NCBI GenBank assembly: GCA_002402755.1
Contig: DHGK01000015.1
Location: forward strand, 1 to 25,111
Length of the DNA: 25,111 nt
Direction: 5' to 3'
Origin: Planctomycetes bacterium UBA4800
GTDB taxonomy: Bacteria; Planctomycetota; UBA8108; UBA8890; UBA8898
This document shows, piece after piece, positions 1 through 7,718 of the stretch. Numbering within the stretch: the first letter of the stretch is position 1; each line of letters begins with the position of its first letter. Below the pieces are notes generated by a model that was not told the DNA's origin, searched no databases, and saw only the letters and a list, made by a program, of their open reading frames with translations. Both the position numbers and the translations under genes were made by a program.

Positions 1-142
1 TCCCCGCCTCCATGGCGCCGGCAGAGCCGCAAGTGCGCAACGGACGGGTTCATTGCGCGTTTCGACGCACGAATTCACCCACCATATACATATACGGCCG
101 CGGCACCGCCCCCGGAGCCGCAACCCTCGTTTCCCGAACGAC
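1..142. other. Left edge, no gene recognised
   Basis: This stretch lies downstream of clpX (minus strand) and no credible coding region is seen on either strand. It holds a 6-bp inverted repeat, GCGCAA at 35-40 and TTGCGC at 53-58, and a short AT-rich patch near 82-94. No T-run follows the hairpin on the minus strand, so it is not a convincing intrinsic terminator for the tig-clpP-clpX operon. Confidence 0.5.
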
Positions 143-1444
143 TTACGCGGAATCGCGCTGCTGCCCGCGCCGCGGGACCGTGCTCCCCTTCCCGAACTGC
201 TTGCTCGCCACGACCTCGGGAGTCACCACGAACTCGGCGATGTCGCGGCTGTGGGTCGGGAACTCGTACATCACGTCCAGCATGACGTCCTCGATGATGG
301 CGCGCAGCCCGCGCGCGCCGCCGCCCCGCTGGAGCGCCTCCTTGGCGATCATGCGCAGGGCCGCCGGCGCGAACGTCAGCTTCACATCCTCCAGGCGGAA
401 GAACTCCTGGTACTGCTTGGCGATCGCATCGCGCGGCTCGGTCAGGATCCTGACCATCTCGTCCTCATCGAGAGGCGTCAGGACCGAGATGACCGGCAGC
501 CGGCCCACGAACTCCGGAATCATGCCGAACTTGATGACGTCGTCCGCCTCGGCCTGCTTGAGGAGCTCGCCGCGGCGCTTGTCGTCGCGCACGTCGGTCC
601 CCGCCCCGCCCGGGCTCTTGAACCCGATGAGCTGCTTGCCGACGCGCCGCGCCACGATGTCCTCCAGGCCCGTGAACGTCCCGCCGCAGATGAAGAGGAT
701 CCGCGACGTGTTCATCGGTATGTACTGCTGCTCGGGATGCTTCCGGCCGCCCTGCGGCGGCACGTTGGCGATCGTGCCCTCGAGCATCTTGAGCAGGCCC
801 TGCTGGACGCCCTCGCCGGACACGTCGCGCGTGATCGACATGTTCGGCGCGGCCTTGGCGATCTTGTCGATCTCGTCGACGAAGACGATGCCCTGCTCGG
901 CGCGCTCCAGCGACCAGTCCGCCGACTGCAGGAGCCGCAGGAGCAGGTTCTCGACATCCTCGCCCACGTAGCCGGCCTCGGTGAGCGTCGTCGCGTCGCC
1001 GATCGCGAAGGGCACGTCGAGAATCCGCGCGAGCGTGCGCGCGAGATGCGTCTTGCCGCATCCCGTCGGCCCGATCATGAGGACGTTGGACTTCTCGACC
1101 TCGACGGCCTGGGCGCGGTTCTTCGCCGCCATCCACAGGCGCTTGTAGTGGTTGTGCACCGCGACCGAGAGGACCTTCTTGGCGCGCTCCTGGCCGATCA
1201 CGTACTTGTCCAGCTCGCCCTTGATGTGCTTCGGATCGGGGATCTCGCGCAGGAACATCGGCGGGGGCTGCGGCGCCGCCGGCGCCGACCGGTCCTCGCG
1301 GATCAGCGAGTGGCAGATGTCCACGCACTCGTTGCAGATGTAGACGCCCGACGGGCCCGGGATGAGCTGCTCGACGTCGCGGACGCTCTTGCCGCAGAAG
1401 ATGCAGCGCTCGATCCGCCTGTTGTTCCGTCCTGCGCGCGCCAT
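143..1444 (-). CDS. clpX: ClpX, ATP-dependent unfoldase subunit of ClpXP
   Basis: AAA+ unfoldase that recognises tagged substrates and threads them into ClpP in the cytoplasm. The 433 residues match normal ClpX length. The N-terminal zinc-binding domain has Cys14, Cys17, Cys37 and Cys40. Walker A is GPTGCGKT at 125-132, the GYVGED pore loop is at 158-163, Walker B with VFVDEID ends near 193, the RKH pore loop is at 234-236, and the IGF tripeptide that docks on ClpP is at 273-275. Sensor 2 lies in GARGLR near 376-381. The ATG at 1444 is 6 nt after the clpP stop, and the AGAGG Shine-Dalgarno overlaps the end of clpP, so it is the last gene of tig-clpP-clpX. All motifs needed for activity are present. 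Confidence 0.98.
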   Translation of the reverse strand: MARAGRNNRRIERCIFCGKSVRDVEQLIPGPSGVYICNECVDICHSLIREDRSAPAAPQPPPMFLREIPDPKHIKGELDKYVIGQERAKKVLSVAVHNHYKRLWMAAKNRAQAVEVEKSNVLMIGPTGCGKTHLARTLARILDVPFAIGDATTLTEAGYVGEDVENLLLRLLQSADWSLERAEQGIVFVDEIDKIAKAAPNMSITRDVSGEGVQQGLLKMLEGTIANVPPQGGRKHPEQQYIPMNTSRILFICGGTFTGLEDIVARRVGKQLIGFKSPGGAGTDVRDDKRRGELLKQAEADDVIKFGMIPEFVGRLPVISVLTPLDEDEMVRILTEPRDAIAKQYQEFFRLEDVKLTFAPAALRMIAKEALQRGGGARGLRAIIEDVMLDVMYEFPTHSRDIAEFVVTPEVVASKQFGKGSTVPRRGQQRDSA

Positions 1445-1450
1445 GCGGCC

Positions 1451-2140
1451 CTACCTCTTCTCCCTCAGGGACTGGAGCACCTCGTCGACGATCCCGTACG
1501 TCCTGGCCTCCTGCGGCGTCATGAAGAAGTCGCGGTCCGTGTCCTTCTCGAGCGTCTCCCGGCTCTGGCCCGTGTGGCGCTGCAGGGCCTCGAGCAGGAG
1601 ATGCTTGTTGCGCTTAATCTCGGCCGCCTGGATGACGATGTCATCGGCCGTCCCCGAGGCCCCGCCCCAGGGCTGGTGGATCATGATGCGCGAGTGCGGC
1701 AGCGCGTGGCGCTTGCCCGTGGTGCCGGCCGCGAGCAGCACGGCGGCCATGCTCGACGCCTGGCCGATGCAGTAGGTCGCGATGTCGCAGGGCACGAACT
1801 GCATCGTGTCGTAGATCGCCAGGCCCGACGTCACGATGCCGCCCGGCGAGTTGATGTACATGTTGATGTCCTGGTTCTTGTTCTCGCTCATCAGGAACAG
1901 GATCTGGGCGACGACGAGATTCGCGCTGTAGTCGTTGATCTCCGGGCCGATGAACACGATGCGGTCCTTGAGGAGGCGCGAGTATATGTCGTAGACGCGC
2001 TCCCCGCGGCCCGTCTTCTCGATCACGGTCGGCACGAGAAACGCGGCGGGCTCGGGAAGCCCCTCGATGCGCTCGTGCGTCCTCGATCCCGCCCCCGGAC
2101 GCGCGGCAGGCATCCCGCGCGGTCGAGCCCTCGTTCTCAT
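1451..2140 (-). CDS. clpP: ClpP, serine protease subunit of ClpXP
   Basis: Peptidase that forms the proteolytic barrel fed by ClpX. The catalytic triad is visible: Ser130 in GQASSMA, His155 in MIHQPWGG and Asp204 in DTDRDFF. At 229 residues it is 25-35 longer than most ClpP because of an Arg/Pro-rich N-terminal leader (residues 1 to about 33) before the conserved FLVPTVIEKT. Such a leader could be the removable propeptide known for ClpP, or the true start could be the internal Met10. The ATG overlaps the tig stop codon as ATGA, which suggests translational coupling and supports the upstream start. clpX follows directly, so the protease and its unfoldase are co-produced. Confidence 0.97.
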   Translation of the reverse strand: MRTRARPRGMPAARPGAGSRTHERIEGLPEPAAFLVPTVIEKTGRGERVYDIYSRLLKDRIVFIGPEINDYSANLVVAQILFLMSENKNQDINMYINSPGGIVTSGLAIYDTMQFVPCDIATYCIGQASSMAAVLLAAGTTGKRHALPHSRIMIHQPWGGASGTADDIVIQAAEIKRNKHLLLEALQRHTGQSRETLEKDTDRDFFMTPQEARTYGIVDEVLQSLREKR

Positions 2141-3828
2141 GCGCGCTCCTCTCCGCCCGCCGCGGGCGTCTCCGCGCCCTCGGCAGGCCGTTCTTCTTTC
2201 TTCTCCTCGACGGCGACCCGGCAGTTCCTGCGCAGGTGATCGTACACCTTCACGGCGAGCAGCTCCTGCATGATCCGGCGCATCGCGCCGCGCGCCTCGA
2301 GGCGCCGCTTGAGCTCGACGAGCTCCTTGCCGCGCACGCCCTGGGCCGCCTGCAGGTACTCGTCGACATCGTCCTCGCCGACCTCGATCTTGTGCGACTC
2401 GGCCAGACGGTCCATCACGACCTGGCGTCTGAACACCTTCTCGGCCGCCTCGCGCAGCTCGGCCGAGGCCTCCGCCCGCTTCCTGGATTCCTCGGCCGCC
2501 GCCGCGGCGGCGGCATCCGCGCCCGCATCCTCCGCCGGCGCCGTCCCTTCCTCCGCCCTGATGGCCTCCAGGTCGGGCATCGCCTTCGGCGCGTACTCAT
2601 CGATGCGCTTCGTGACGCCCTCGGGGATCGGGAAGCCGACGCGCTCCATGATCCTCTCGAACGCGCGCTCCCCCAGCGCCCTCTCCGCCGCGTGCTCCTT
2701 CTGGGCGCGGATGCTCTCCGCGATCCTGGTCCTGAGCTCGGCCACGTTCGCGCACTTGAAGAGCCCCGCCCATTCGTCGGTGAGCTCCGGCGGCGTGCGG
2801 CGCTTGACTTCCCCGGCCTCGAGCTCGATCCGGACGCGCCGCGCGCGCAGGCGCTCGTTCTCGTTGTCCTCGGGCACCTGGATCTCGCAGTCGATGCGGC
2901 GCTCCCCCGCCAGGAGCTTGTCCTTCAGGTCGGGGACGGGAAGTCCGTAGACATCGTTCCGCCCCACGAGGACCGCGTTGCCATCGTTCTGGACGATCAC
3001 CTTGCCCCCCGAGGTGATCTTCGTGGCGGCGACGACGACGTCGCCCTCGGCCGGCGGCCACACGTCGACGACCGCCAGGTCAGCGTGCTCTCGCAGCAGG
3101 TGCTGGAGCTGCGCATCGACTTCCTCGTCGGACACCGCGACGGCATCGCGCGCCACCTCGATGTCCTCCAGCGGCGGCAGCGCGAAATCGGGAACGACCT
3201 CGACCACGGCCTCGAACTCGAACGGCGCGCCCTCGGCGAGCTCCGCGCGGGCGAACTCGGGCGTGCCGACCATGTACAGGCCGCGGTCCTTGGCCACCTC
3301 GCCGATGGCCATCTCCTTGAGATTCTTCTCCAGCTCCTCCATGAACTTGGAGCCGACGATGCGCTCCAGCAGCCGCCGCGGCACGCGCCCCTTGCGGAAA
3401 CCGCGCCGCTGCACCTGCGCTCCAAGCTCGCGCCAGTTCTCCTTGAAGATCTCCCGGATCTTGTCGGCCGGGACGCGGCCCTTGATGCGCCGCGCGGTGG
3501 GCGAGAGCTCCTCGACCTCGGCCTCCGTGCCGAGGCGATCGTCCTCCGCCGCCTCGTCCGTATCGACGTCCGTGTCCGCGGCATCGGCATCGACGCCCTC
3601 GCGCTCGGCCGCCTCGTCCGCGTCCGCGCCCTCGAAGCGCTCGTCCTCGACCGCCTCATCCTTGCCGGTATCCGCGCCCTCGGCCGCCGCCGCCTTCGCC
3701 GCCCGCAGGTCCGCCTCGATCCGCTCGACGGCCTCCGCCTCGGCCGGCACGTCGATGTCGTCCGCGCCATCCGCACCGTCCGCGAACTCCTCGCGCCGGT
3801 CTTCGTCCTGATTCGCTTCCTGCGCCAC
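2137..3828 (-). CDS. tig: Trigger factor with long acidic N-terminal extension
   Basis: Ribosome-associated chaperone that meets nascent chains at the exit tunnel. The ribosome-docking signature GFRKGRVP is at 143-150, whereas in E. coli it lies near residue 44. The extra N-terminal ~100 residues contain 39 Asp/Glu. The middle domain (about 255-345) aligns in position with the FKBP-type prolyl isomerase domain and is followed by the conserved PPELTDEWA, but the usual G-x-V-D-G-x-x-F-x-G-G strand-loop is replaced by TKITSGGKVIVQ, so isomerase activity is doubtful. The C-terminal helical chaperone domain (350-545) carries an Ala-rich insertion near 425-460. Length is 563 residues against about 430 usual. 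The start is GTG with GGAGG 6 nt upstream; clpP follows with an ATGA overlap. Confidence 0.95.
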   Translation of the reverse strand: MAQEANQDEDRREEFADGADGADDIDVPAEAEAVERIEADLRAAKAAAAEGADTGKDEAVEDERFEGADADEAAEREGVDADAADTDVDTDEAAEDDRLGTEAEVEELSPTARRIKGRVPADKIREIFKENWRELGAQVQRRGFRKGRVPRRLLERIVGSKFMEELEKNLKEMAIGEVAKDRGLYMVGTPEFARAELAEGAPFEFEAVVEVVPDFALPPLEDIEVARDAVAVSDEEVDAQLQHLLREHADLAVVDVWPPAEGDVVVAATKITSGGKVIVQNDGNAVLVGRNDVYGLPVPDLKDKLLAGERRIDCEIQVPEDNENERLRARRVRIELEAGEVKRRTPPELTDEWAGLFKCANVAELRTRIAESIRAQKEHAAERALGERAFERIMERVGFPIPEGVTKRIDEYAPKAMPDLEAIRAEEGTAPAEDAGADAAAAAAAEESRKRAEASAELREAAEKVFRRQVVMDRLAESHKIEVGEDDVDEYLQAAQGVRGKELVELKRRLEARGAMRRIMQELLAVKVYDHLRRNCRVAVEEKKEERPAEGAETPAAGGEERA

Positions 3829-3935
3829 CGTGATCCTCCGGGGGAACGAACATGCACCGGCCGGCCGTCGCGGCCTGCGCGGAGGACGTCCATGCCCCGC
3901 CGCGGGACATGCGACGCTTTCGTTGAAACCTTCCC

Positions 3936-3963
3936 ACTATAGCAGACAGGATGGGGGTGTCAA
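3936..3963 (-). promoter_or_regulatory. Sigma-70 promoter of tig-clpP-clpX
   Basis: Read on the minus strand, a perfect -35 TTGACA (3958-3963) is followed after 16 bp by TATAGT (3936-3941), with an extended TGC in front of the -10. It lies 17 nt beyond the stop of the upstream exported-protein gene and predicts an untranslated leader of about 100 nt before the tig GTG. Confidence 0.85.
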
Positions 3964-3979
3964 GCGCGTCCGGCGGCCC

Positions 3980-5869
3980 TCAACGCGCGCGCGCGACCTT
4001 CGCATCCATGCGCGGATGCGTCTCCTTCACGTACGCCAGAACGGCGTCGAACGCCGCCGCGGACCGGGCCTCGGCGCCGGCGGCGATGCGGAACGATGCG
4101 CCGTCCCAGACACACGCGCCGCCTGCGGCCTGCGCCGCGCGCTGGAGCAGCAGCCCGAGCGCGCACCCCTCCGTGTCGATGGCGAGCGCCGACTCCTCCA
4201 GCTCGCGATCGACCTCGACGGGCAGGCCGTAGACCGCCGTCACGGCCCGCGCAAGCTGCGCCATCGAAACCCGCGCCGCGCTGAAGGCCGGCACGTCCGG
4301 CAGCACGCAGGGAAGCATCGCCGCGTGCTCGGCCGCAAGGGCGACATCGACCCGCCACAGCTCGAACGGCCGGCCGCGCATCTCCGGCCGCGGCGGCAGC
4401 AGCCGGCCCCAGGCGCGCACGAACGAGCCCGGCGAGAGTCCGCGCAGCTTCTCCTCGTTGCCGAAATCGTAGATCCTTGTCATCTGGCCGACAACCGCGT
4501 ACCAGCCCCGCGCGAGCGCCTCGATCGCCGCGGATGCCCGAGGAGTCCACACGAAGGGCGCCAGGCCGAGTTCCTCGCCTTCCTCGATCCGCACGAGCGC
4601 CTTGGTCACGTCGGCATCGCCGCCGTGCGTGCCGAGCATGACCGCGTCGACGCGAACGAACGCGCGGTACTTCTCCGGGAAGGCGGCGAGCTCGCGCGGC
4701 GAGACGGACGGCGCGGCGCCGAGCACCGGCGCCCCCCCGATGCTCCCGCCCCCGAGGACGAGGTACGGCTCGACCGCGCGCGCGAACTCCCCCGCGTACC
4801 ACACCAGGAAGTGCCCGCGCGCGGTCCACTCCCTGAGCGCCGCCCAGCGAGCCGCGCCTTCGAGCACGCGCTTGGGCGCCGCGGGCGCCGGCCCCAGGCT
4901 CTCCTGGAGCGGCGTCAGGCGCGGCGATGCGGGAATCAGCGCGGCACGCAGAAACGCGCGCCCCTCCTTGGCGTCGATGTTCCCAAGCACGTGGGCCTCG
5001 ACCTTGCGCAACGCGCCCGTGAGATCGCCGTCGTGCACGGCGCCCCGATCGACGAACGCCTCGGAGAAGGCCTTCAGGCCGGCGCGCGCCGCCTTGGACC
5101 AGCCCGCGAGGTCAAGCCCGGCGCCCAGGCAGGCCGTGCACGCGTGCTCGCCCAGGCCGCGGCACCTGCCGCAGGTCTCCCTGACTTCGCGCTCCGTCCG
5201 CGGCGTGATCCGCTTCTTGACCATGACGTAGCCGCGGCCCTGGCATGTCACGCAGGCGATGTAGCCCGGCACGGGGGACTTCTTGCAGCGGTCGCAGCGG
5301 TCGGGCGCCGCGCCGCCGGCCGCCAGCGAGGGCGCGGCACGAGGAAGCGCCGCCGCGTTGCATCGCGCGAGGCGCAGGAGAATCGCCTCGCTCGATTCGA
5401 ACGCGTCCTTCGTCTTGCCCGCCGGCACCGTGTCGAGGGCCGCCTTGTAGTGCCTCGCAGCCTCCGCGTAGGCCTTCGCGGCCTCGGCCTCGGCCGCCTT
5501 GCGGAGCGATTCGGCCTGTTCGCGCGTGCGCCCCGAACGGCCCGATGCCAGCAGAGCCGCCGCCTCGGCATCGCCCGCGGCCGCCAGCGGCCGGAGCAGC
5601 TCGAAGGCCGCGATGCCGTTGCCGCGCTCGATGTCGCTCGAGATCCTGAGAAGGAGCGCCTTCCGCCGGTGCGGCGTGTTGCCGAACTGAACGACGCGCC
5701 GCGCGCAGGCCGACGCCCAGCCGAGCCGGCCCGTCGCGCGGCACCACTCGGCAAGCTCCATGATCGCGTCGCAGCTCTCGGCCGGCGCCGCCGCAGCGCG
5801 CGCGAGGAACTCCTCCGCGCCGGGCTCGGCGGCGCACAGAACTGCGAGGAAGAAGGAGGCTGCGAGCAT
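3980..5869 (-). CDS. Exported protein with DnaJ-like Cys-rich centre and STN-like C-terminus
   Basis: Function unknown. A signal peptide is visible (residues 1 to about 14, hydrophobic MLAASFFLAVLCAA), so the protein should cross the inner membrane. Residues 20-180 are Ala-rich helices resembling TPR or Sel1-type repeats. Residues 192-250 hold four CxxC pairs (Cys192/195, 206/209, 233/236, 244/247), the last three as CxxCxGxG, the zinc-finger pattern of DnaJ, but no J domain is present. Residues 530-597 look like a short secretin/TonB N-terminal (STN) domain: VSMAQLARAV, then a LPVEVD strand, then a final strand CVWDGASFRI. There is no outer-membrane beta-barrel or secretin core. The ATG has AAGGAG 7 nt upstream. 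It is transcribed alone, between the pyrE divergent region and the tig promoter. Confidence 0.85.
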   Translation of the reverse strand: MLAASFFLAVLCAAEPGAEEFLARAAAAPAESCDAIMELAEWCRATGRLGWASACARRVVQFGNTPHRRKALLLRISSDIERGNGIAAFELLRPLAAAGDAEAAALLASGRSGRTREQAESLRKAAEAEAAKAYAEAARHYKAALDTVPAGKTKDAFESSEAILLRLARCNAAALPRAAPSLAAGGAAPDRCDRCKKSPVPGYIACVTCQGRGYVMVKKRITPRTEREVRETCGRCRGLGEHACTACLGAGLDLAGWSKAARAGLKAFSEAFVDRGAVHDGDLTGALRKVEAHVLGNIDAKEGRAFLRAALIPASPRLTPLQESLGPAPAAPKRVLEGAARWAALREWTARGHFLVWYAGEFARAVEPYLVLGGGSIGGAPVLGAAPSVSPRELAAFPEKYRAFVRVDAVMLGTHGGDADVTKALVRIEEGEELGLAPFVWTPRASAAIEALARGWYAVVGQMTRIYDFGNEEKLRGLSPGSFVRAWGRLLPPRPEMRGRPFELWRVDVALAAEHAAMLPCVLPDVPAFSAARVSMAQLARAVTAVYGLPVEVDRELEESALAIDTEGCALGLLLQRAAQAAGGACVWDGASFRIAAGAEARSAAAFDAVLAYVKETHPRMDAKVARAR

Positions 5870-5893
5870 GGGGAGGCTCCTTGCGTCGATTCT

Positions 5894-5919
5894 ATTGTAA
5901 CCAACGCAGGCTATAGCCT
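5894..5919 (-). promoter_or_regulatory. Promoter region of the exported Cys-rich protein, with palindrome
   Basis: On the minus strand a TACAAT -10 hexamer (complement of 5894-5899) sits 24 nt before the ATG at 5869. A perfect 12-bp palindrome, AGGCTATAGCCT, covers 5908-5919 inside the expected -10/-35 spacer. The -35 is not clear. The palindrome lies between the two divergent transcription units and could be an operator. Confidence 0.5.
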
Positions 5920-5934
5920 ACAGCCTCCGTCCTC

Positions 5935-5963
5935 TGTCCCTCTCGCGCCCCGTATGCTATGAT
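5935..5963 (+). promoter_or_regulatory. pyrE promoter, predicted leaderless
   Basis: An extended -10, TGC followed by TATGAT (5958-5963), ends 8 nt before the pyrE ATG. The position expected for the -35 (5935-5940, TGTCCC) is poor, as is common with an extended -10. Transcription would start at or 1-2 nt before the ATG, and no Shine-Dalgarno is seen, so a leaderless mRNA is inferred. Confidence 0.6.
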
Positions 5964-5971
5964 CCGCCTCT

Positions 5972-6649
5972 ATGAACACCTCCGCCCGGCAGATGCTCAA
6001 GCTGCTCCTGGAGTCGCAGGCGCTCAAGTTCGGCCAGTTCACGCTCAAGAGCGGCCGGCAGTCGCCGTACTTCGTCAACCTGGGCGATCTGTGCTCCGGC
6101 AGCGACCTGACGATCCTCGGCGAGGCCTACGCCGAGGTGATCGAGGAGGCGGTCGGCACCGAGTTCGATGTCGTGTTCGGCCCCGCCTACAAGGGCATAC
6201 CGATCGCCGTCGCCGCCTGCGAGGCCCTCTGGCGGCGCCACGGCATCGCGGCCTCGTACGCGGCCGACCGCAAGGAGGAGAAGGACCACGGCGACTGCGG
6301 CCTCATCGTCGGTGCGGCGCTCGGCGCCGACACGCGCGTCGTCTACGTCGATGACGTGATCAGCGCCGGCACCTCCATGCGCAACACGATGCATCTCTTC
6401 AACACGAATTTCGGATGCAAGGTCATCGGCGCCGTCGTCGCCGTCGACCGGCAGGAGCGCGGCACCAGCTCGCCGGTCTCCGCCGTCCAGGAAGTCGAGC
6501 GCACGTACGGCGTCCATGTCCACGCGATCCTGCGCATGCGCGAGGTCGTCGAGTACCTCCACGCGACGGACGTCGGCGGCACGCGTTACATAGACGACAG
6601 GCTGCGCGATGACATCGACGCCTACCTGCGACGCTATGGATCCGAATGA
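5972..6649 (+). CDS. pyrE: Orotate phosphoribosyltransferase
   Basis: Transfers the phosphoribosyl group of PRPP to orotate to give OMP, the fifth step of de novo pyrimidine synthesis. The PRPP-binding motif VVYVDDVISAGTS is at 123-135 and the flexible catalytic loop RKEEKDHG at 101-108. The N-terminal FGQFTLKSGRQSPYF (20-34) is also typical. Length is 225 residues, normal for the family. The ATG is chosen because the N-terminus aligns with other PyrE and because a -10 box lies just upstream. The gene overlaps the downstream squalene/phytoene synthase by 14 nt. No other pyrimidine gene is nearby. Confidence 0.96.
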   Translation: MNTSARQMLKLLLESQALKFGQFTLKSGRQSPYFVNLGDLCSGSDLTILGEAYAEVIEEAVGTEFDVVFGPAYKGIPIAVAACEALWRRHGIAASYAADRKEEKDHGDCGLIVGAALGADTRVVYVDDVISAGTSMRNTMHLFNTNFGCKVIGAVVAVDRQERGTSSPVSAVQEVERTYGVHVHAILRMREVVEYLHATDVGGTRYIDDRLRDDIDAYLRRYGSE

Positions 6650-7664
6650 GCGCCGGCTTCTCGGGCCGCGCCTGAAGGCGACCTCGCGGTCGTTCTACCT
6701 CTCGGTCAGAGTTCTGCCCCGCGCCATGCGCCGCCCCGTCGGGCTGGCGTACCTCCTCGCGCGCGCCGCGGACACGCTCGCCGATTCGTGGGGCGGATCG
6801 CACGCCGAGCGGCGCGCGCTCCTGGACGCGTTCTGCGCGCAACTGGCCGATGCCGCTGCGGGCCGCCCCGCGAGCCCCGCGCTCCCGCCCGCGCCCGCGC
6901 ACGTGCCGGACGCCGAGCGCGCGCTCATCGACGACCTGCCGGCCGCATTCGCGCTCCTCGCTTCGATGCCGCAGGAGCTGCGCGCGCCGATCGGGACCGT
7001 CGTCGCGACGCTTGCCGAGGGCATGCGCGTGGACCTGGCGCGCTTCGCGGGCGCCGCGCCCGGCGCCCCGGCCGCCCTCCCGTCGGCGGCGGACCTCGAC
7101 CGCTACACGTATCTCATCGCCGGCTGCGTGGGCGAGTTCTGGACCGATCTCACGATCCTGGCGGGCGCCTGGCCGGCCGCGGCGCGCGACACGTACGCCG
7201 CCTGGGGCGTGCGCTTCGGCAAGGGGCTCCAGCTCATCAACATCCTGCGGGACGTGCGCGGCGACGCGGCGCGCGGCCGCGTCTACCTTCCCGAGGAGGA
7301 GCTGCGCTCCTCCGGGCTCGCGCCGCGCGACCTGCTTGCGCCGGAGACGTTCGAGCGGCTCAGGCCGCTCTACCGGCGCTGTATCGCCCTTGCGCGCGGG
7401 CATCTGACCTTCGCGTCGCGCTACATACGTGCGATCGGGCGCCGCCGCCTCCGCCTCAGGCTGGCCGCGCTGTGGCCGCTGTGGATCGGTCTCCGGACGC
7501 TCAATGCGCTCGAGGCCTGCCCGAACCCGCTCGCCGCGCCTCCCGTCCGCATCTCGCGCGGCGCGGTCTACCGCCTCATTGCCAGGTCGATCGTCTTCGC
7601 CCCGAGCAACCGCCTGCTCGACAGGGAATTCGCGCGCCTGGGCGGCGGAAGCCCTCCGTCATGA
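6636..7664 (+). CDS. Squalene/phytoene synthase family prenyltransferase
   Basis: Head-to-head condensation of two prenyl diphosphates, most likely farnesyl diphosphate to squalene, feeding hopanoids, sterols or C30 carotenoids. The first Mg-binding aspartate motif is DTLAD at 46-50 in LLARAADTLAD; the second is DVRGD at 206-210 in QLINILRDVRGD, followed by GRVYLP. The DRYTYLIAGCVGEF block (156-169) is also typical. The length of 342 residues and the DTxxD form of motif 1 favour squalene synthase over phytoene synthase, but the product is not certain. An alternative ATG at 6609 adds nine residues; the ATG at 6636 fits homologue N-termini better. It overlaps the end of pyrE, so it is probably co-transcribed. 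No hpnD, hpnE or cyclase gene is present here. Confidence 0.9.
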   Translation: MDPNERRLLGPRLKATSRSFYLSVRVLPRAMRRPVGLAYLLARAADTLADSWGGSHAERRALLDAFCAQLADAAAGRPASPALPPAPAHVPDAERALIDDLPAAFALLASMPQELRAPIGTVVATLAEGMRVDLARFAGAAPGAPAALPSAADLDRYTYLIAGCVGEFWTDLTILAGAWPAAARDTYAAWGVRFGKGLQLINILRDVRGDAARGRVYLPEEELRSSGLAPRDLLAPETFERLRPLYRRCIALARGHLTFASRYIRAIGRRRLRLRLAALWPLWIGLRTLNALEACPNPLAAPPVRISRGAVYRLIARSIVFAPSNRLLDREFARLGGGSPPS

Positions 7665-7718
7665 CCCCGGCGCCCGCGCGGGACGCCCCCGGGCGGCCGG
7701 CGCCGCCCGCCGCCGCGC

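Noticed and set aside
53..2239. Long open frames on the plus strand opposite clpX, clpP and tig
   Set aside because: They are Arg/Ala/Pro-rich antisense frames produced by high GC, with no recognisable domain, while the minus strand carries clear ClpX, ClpP and trigger factor motifs.
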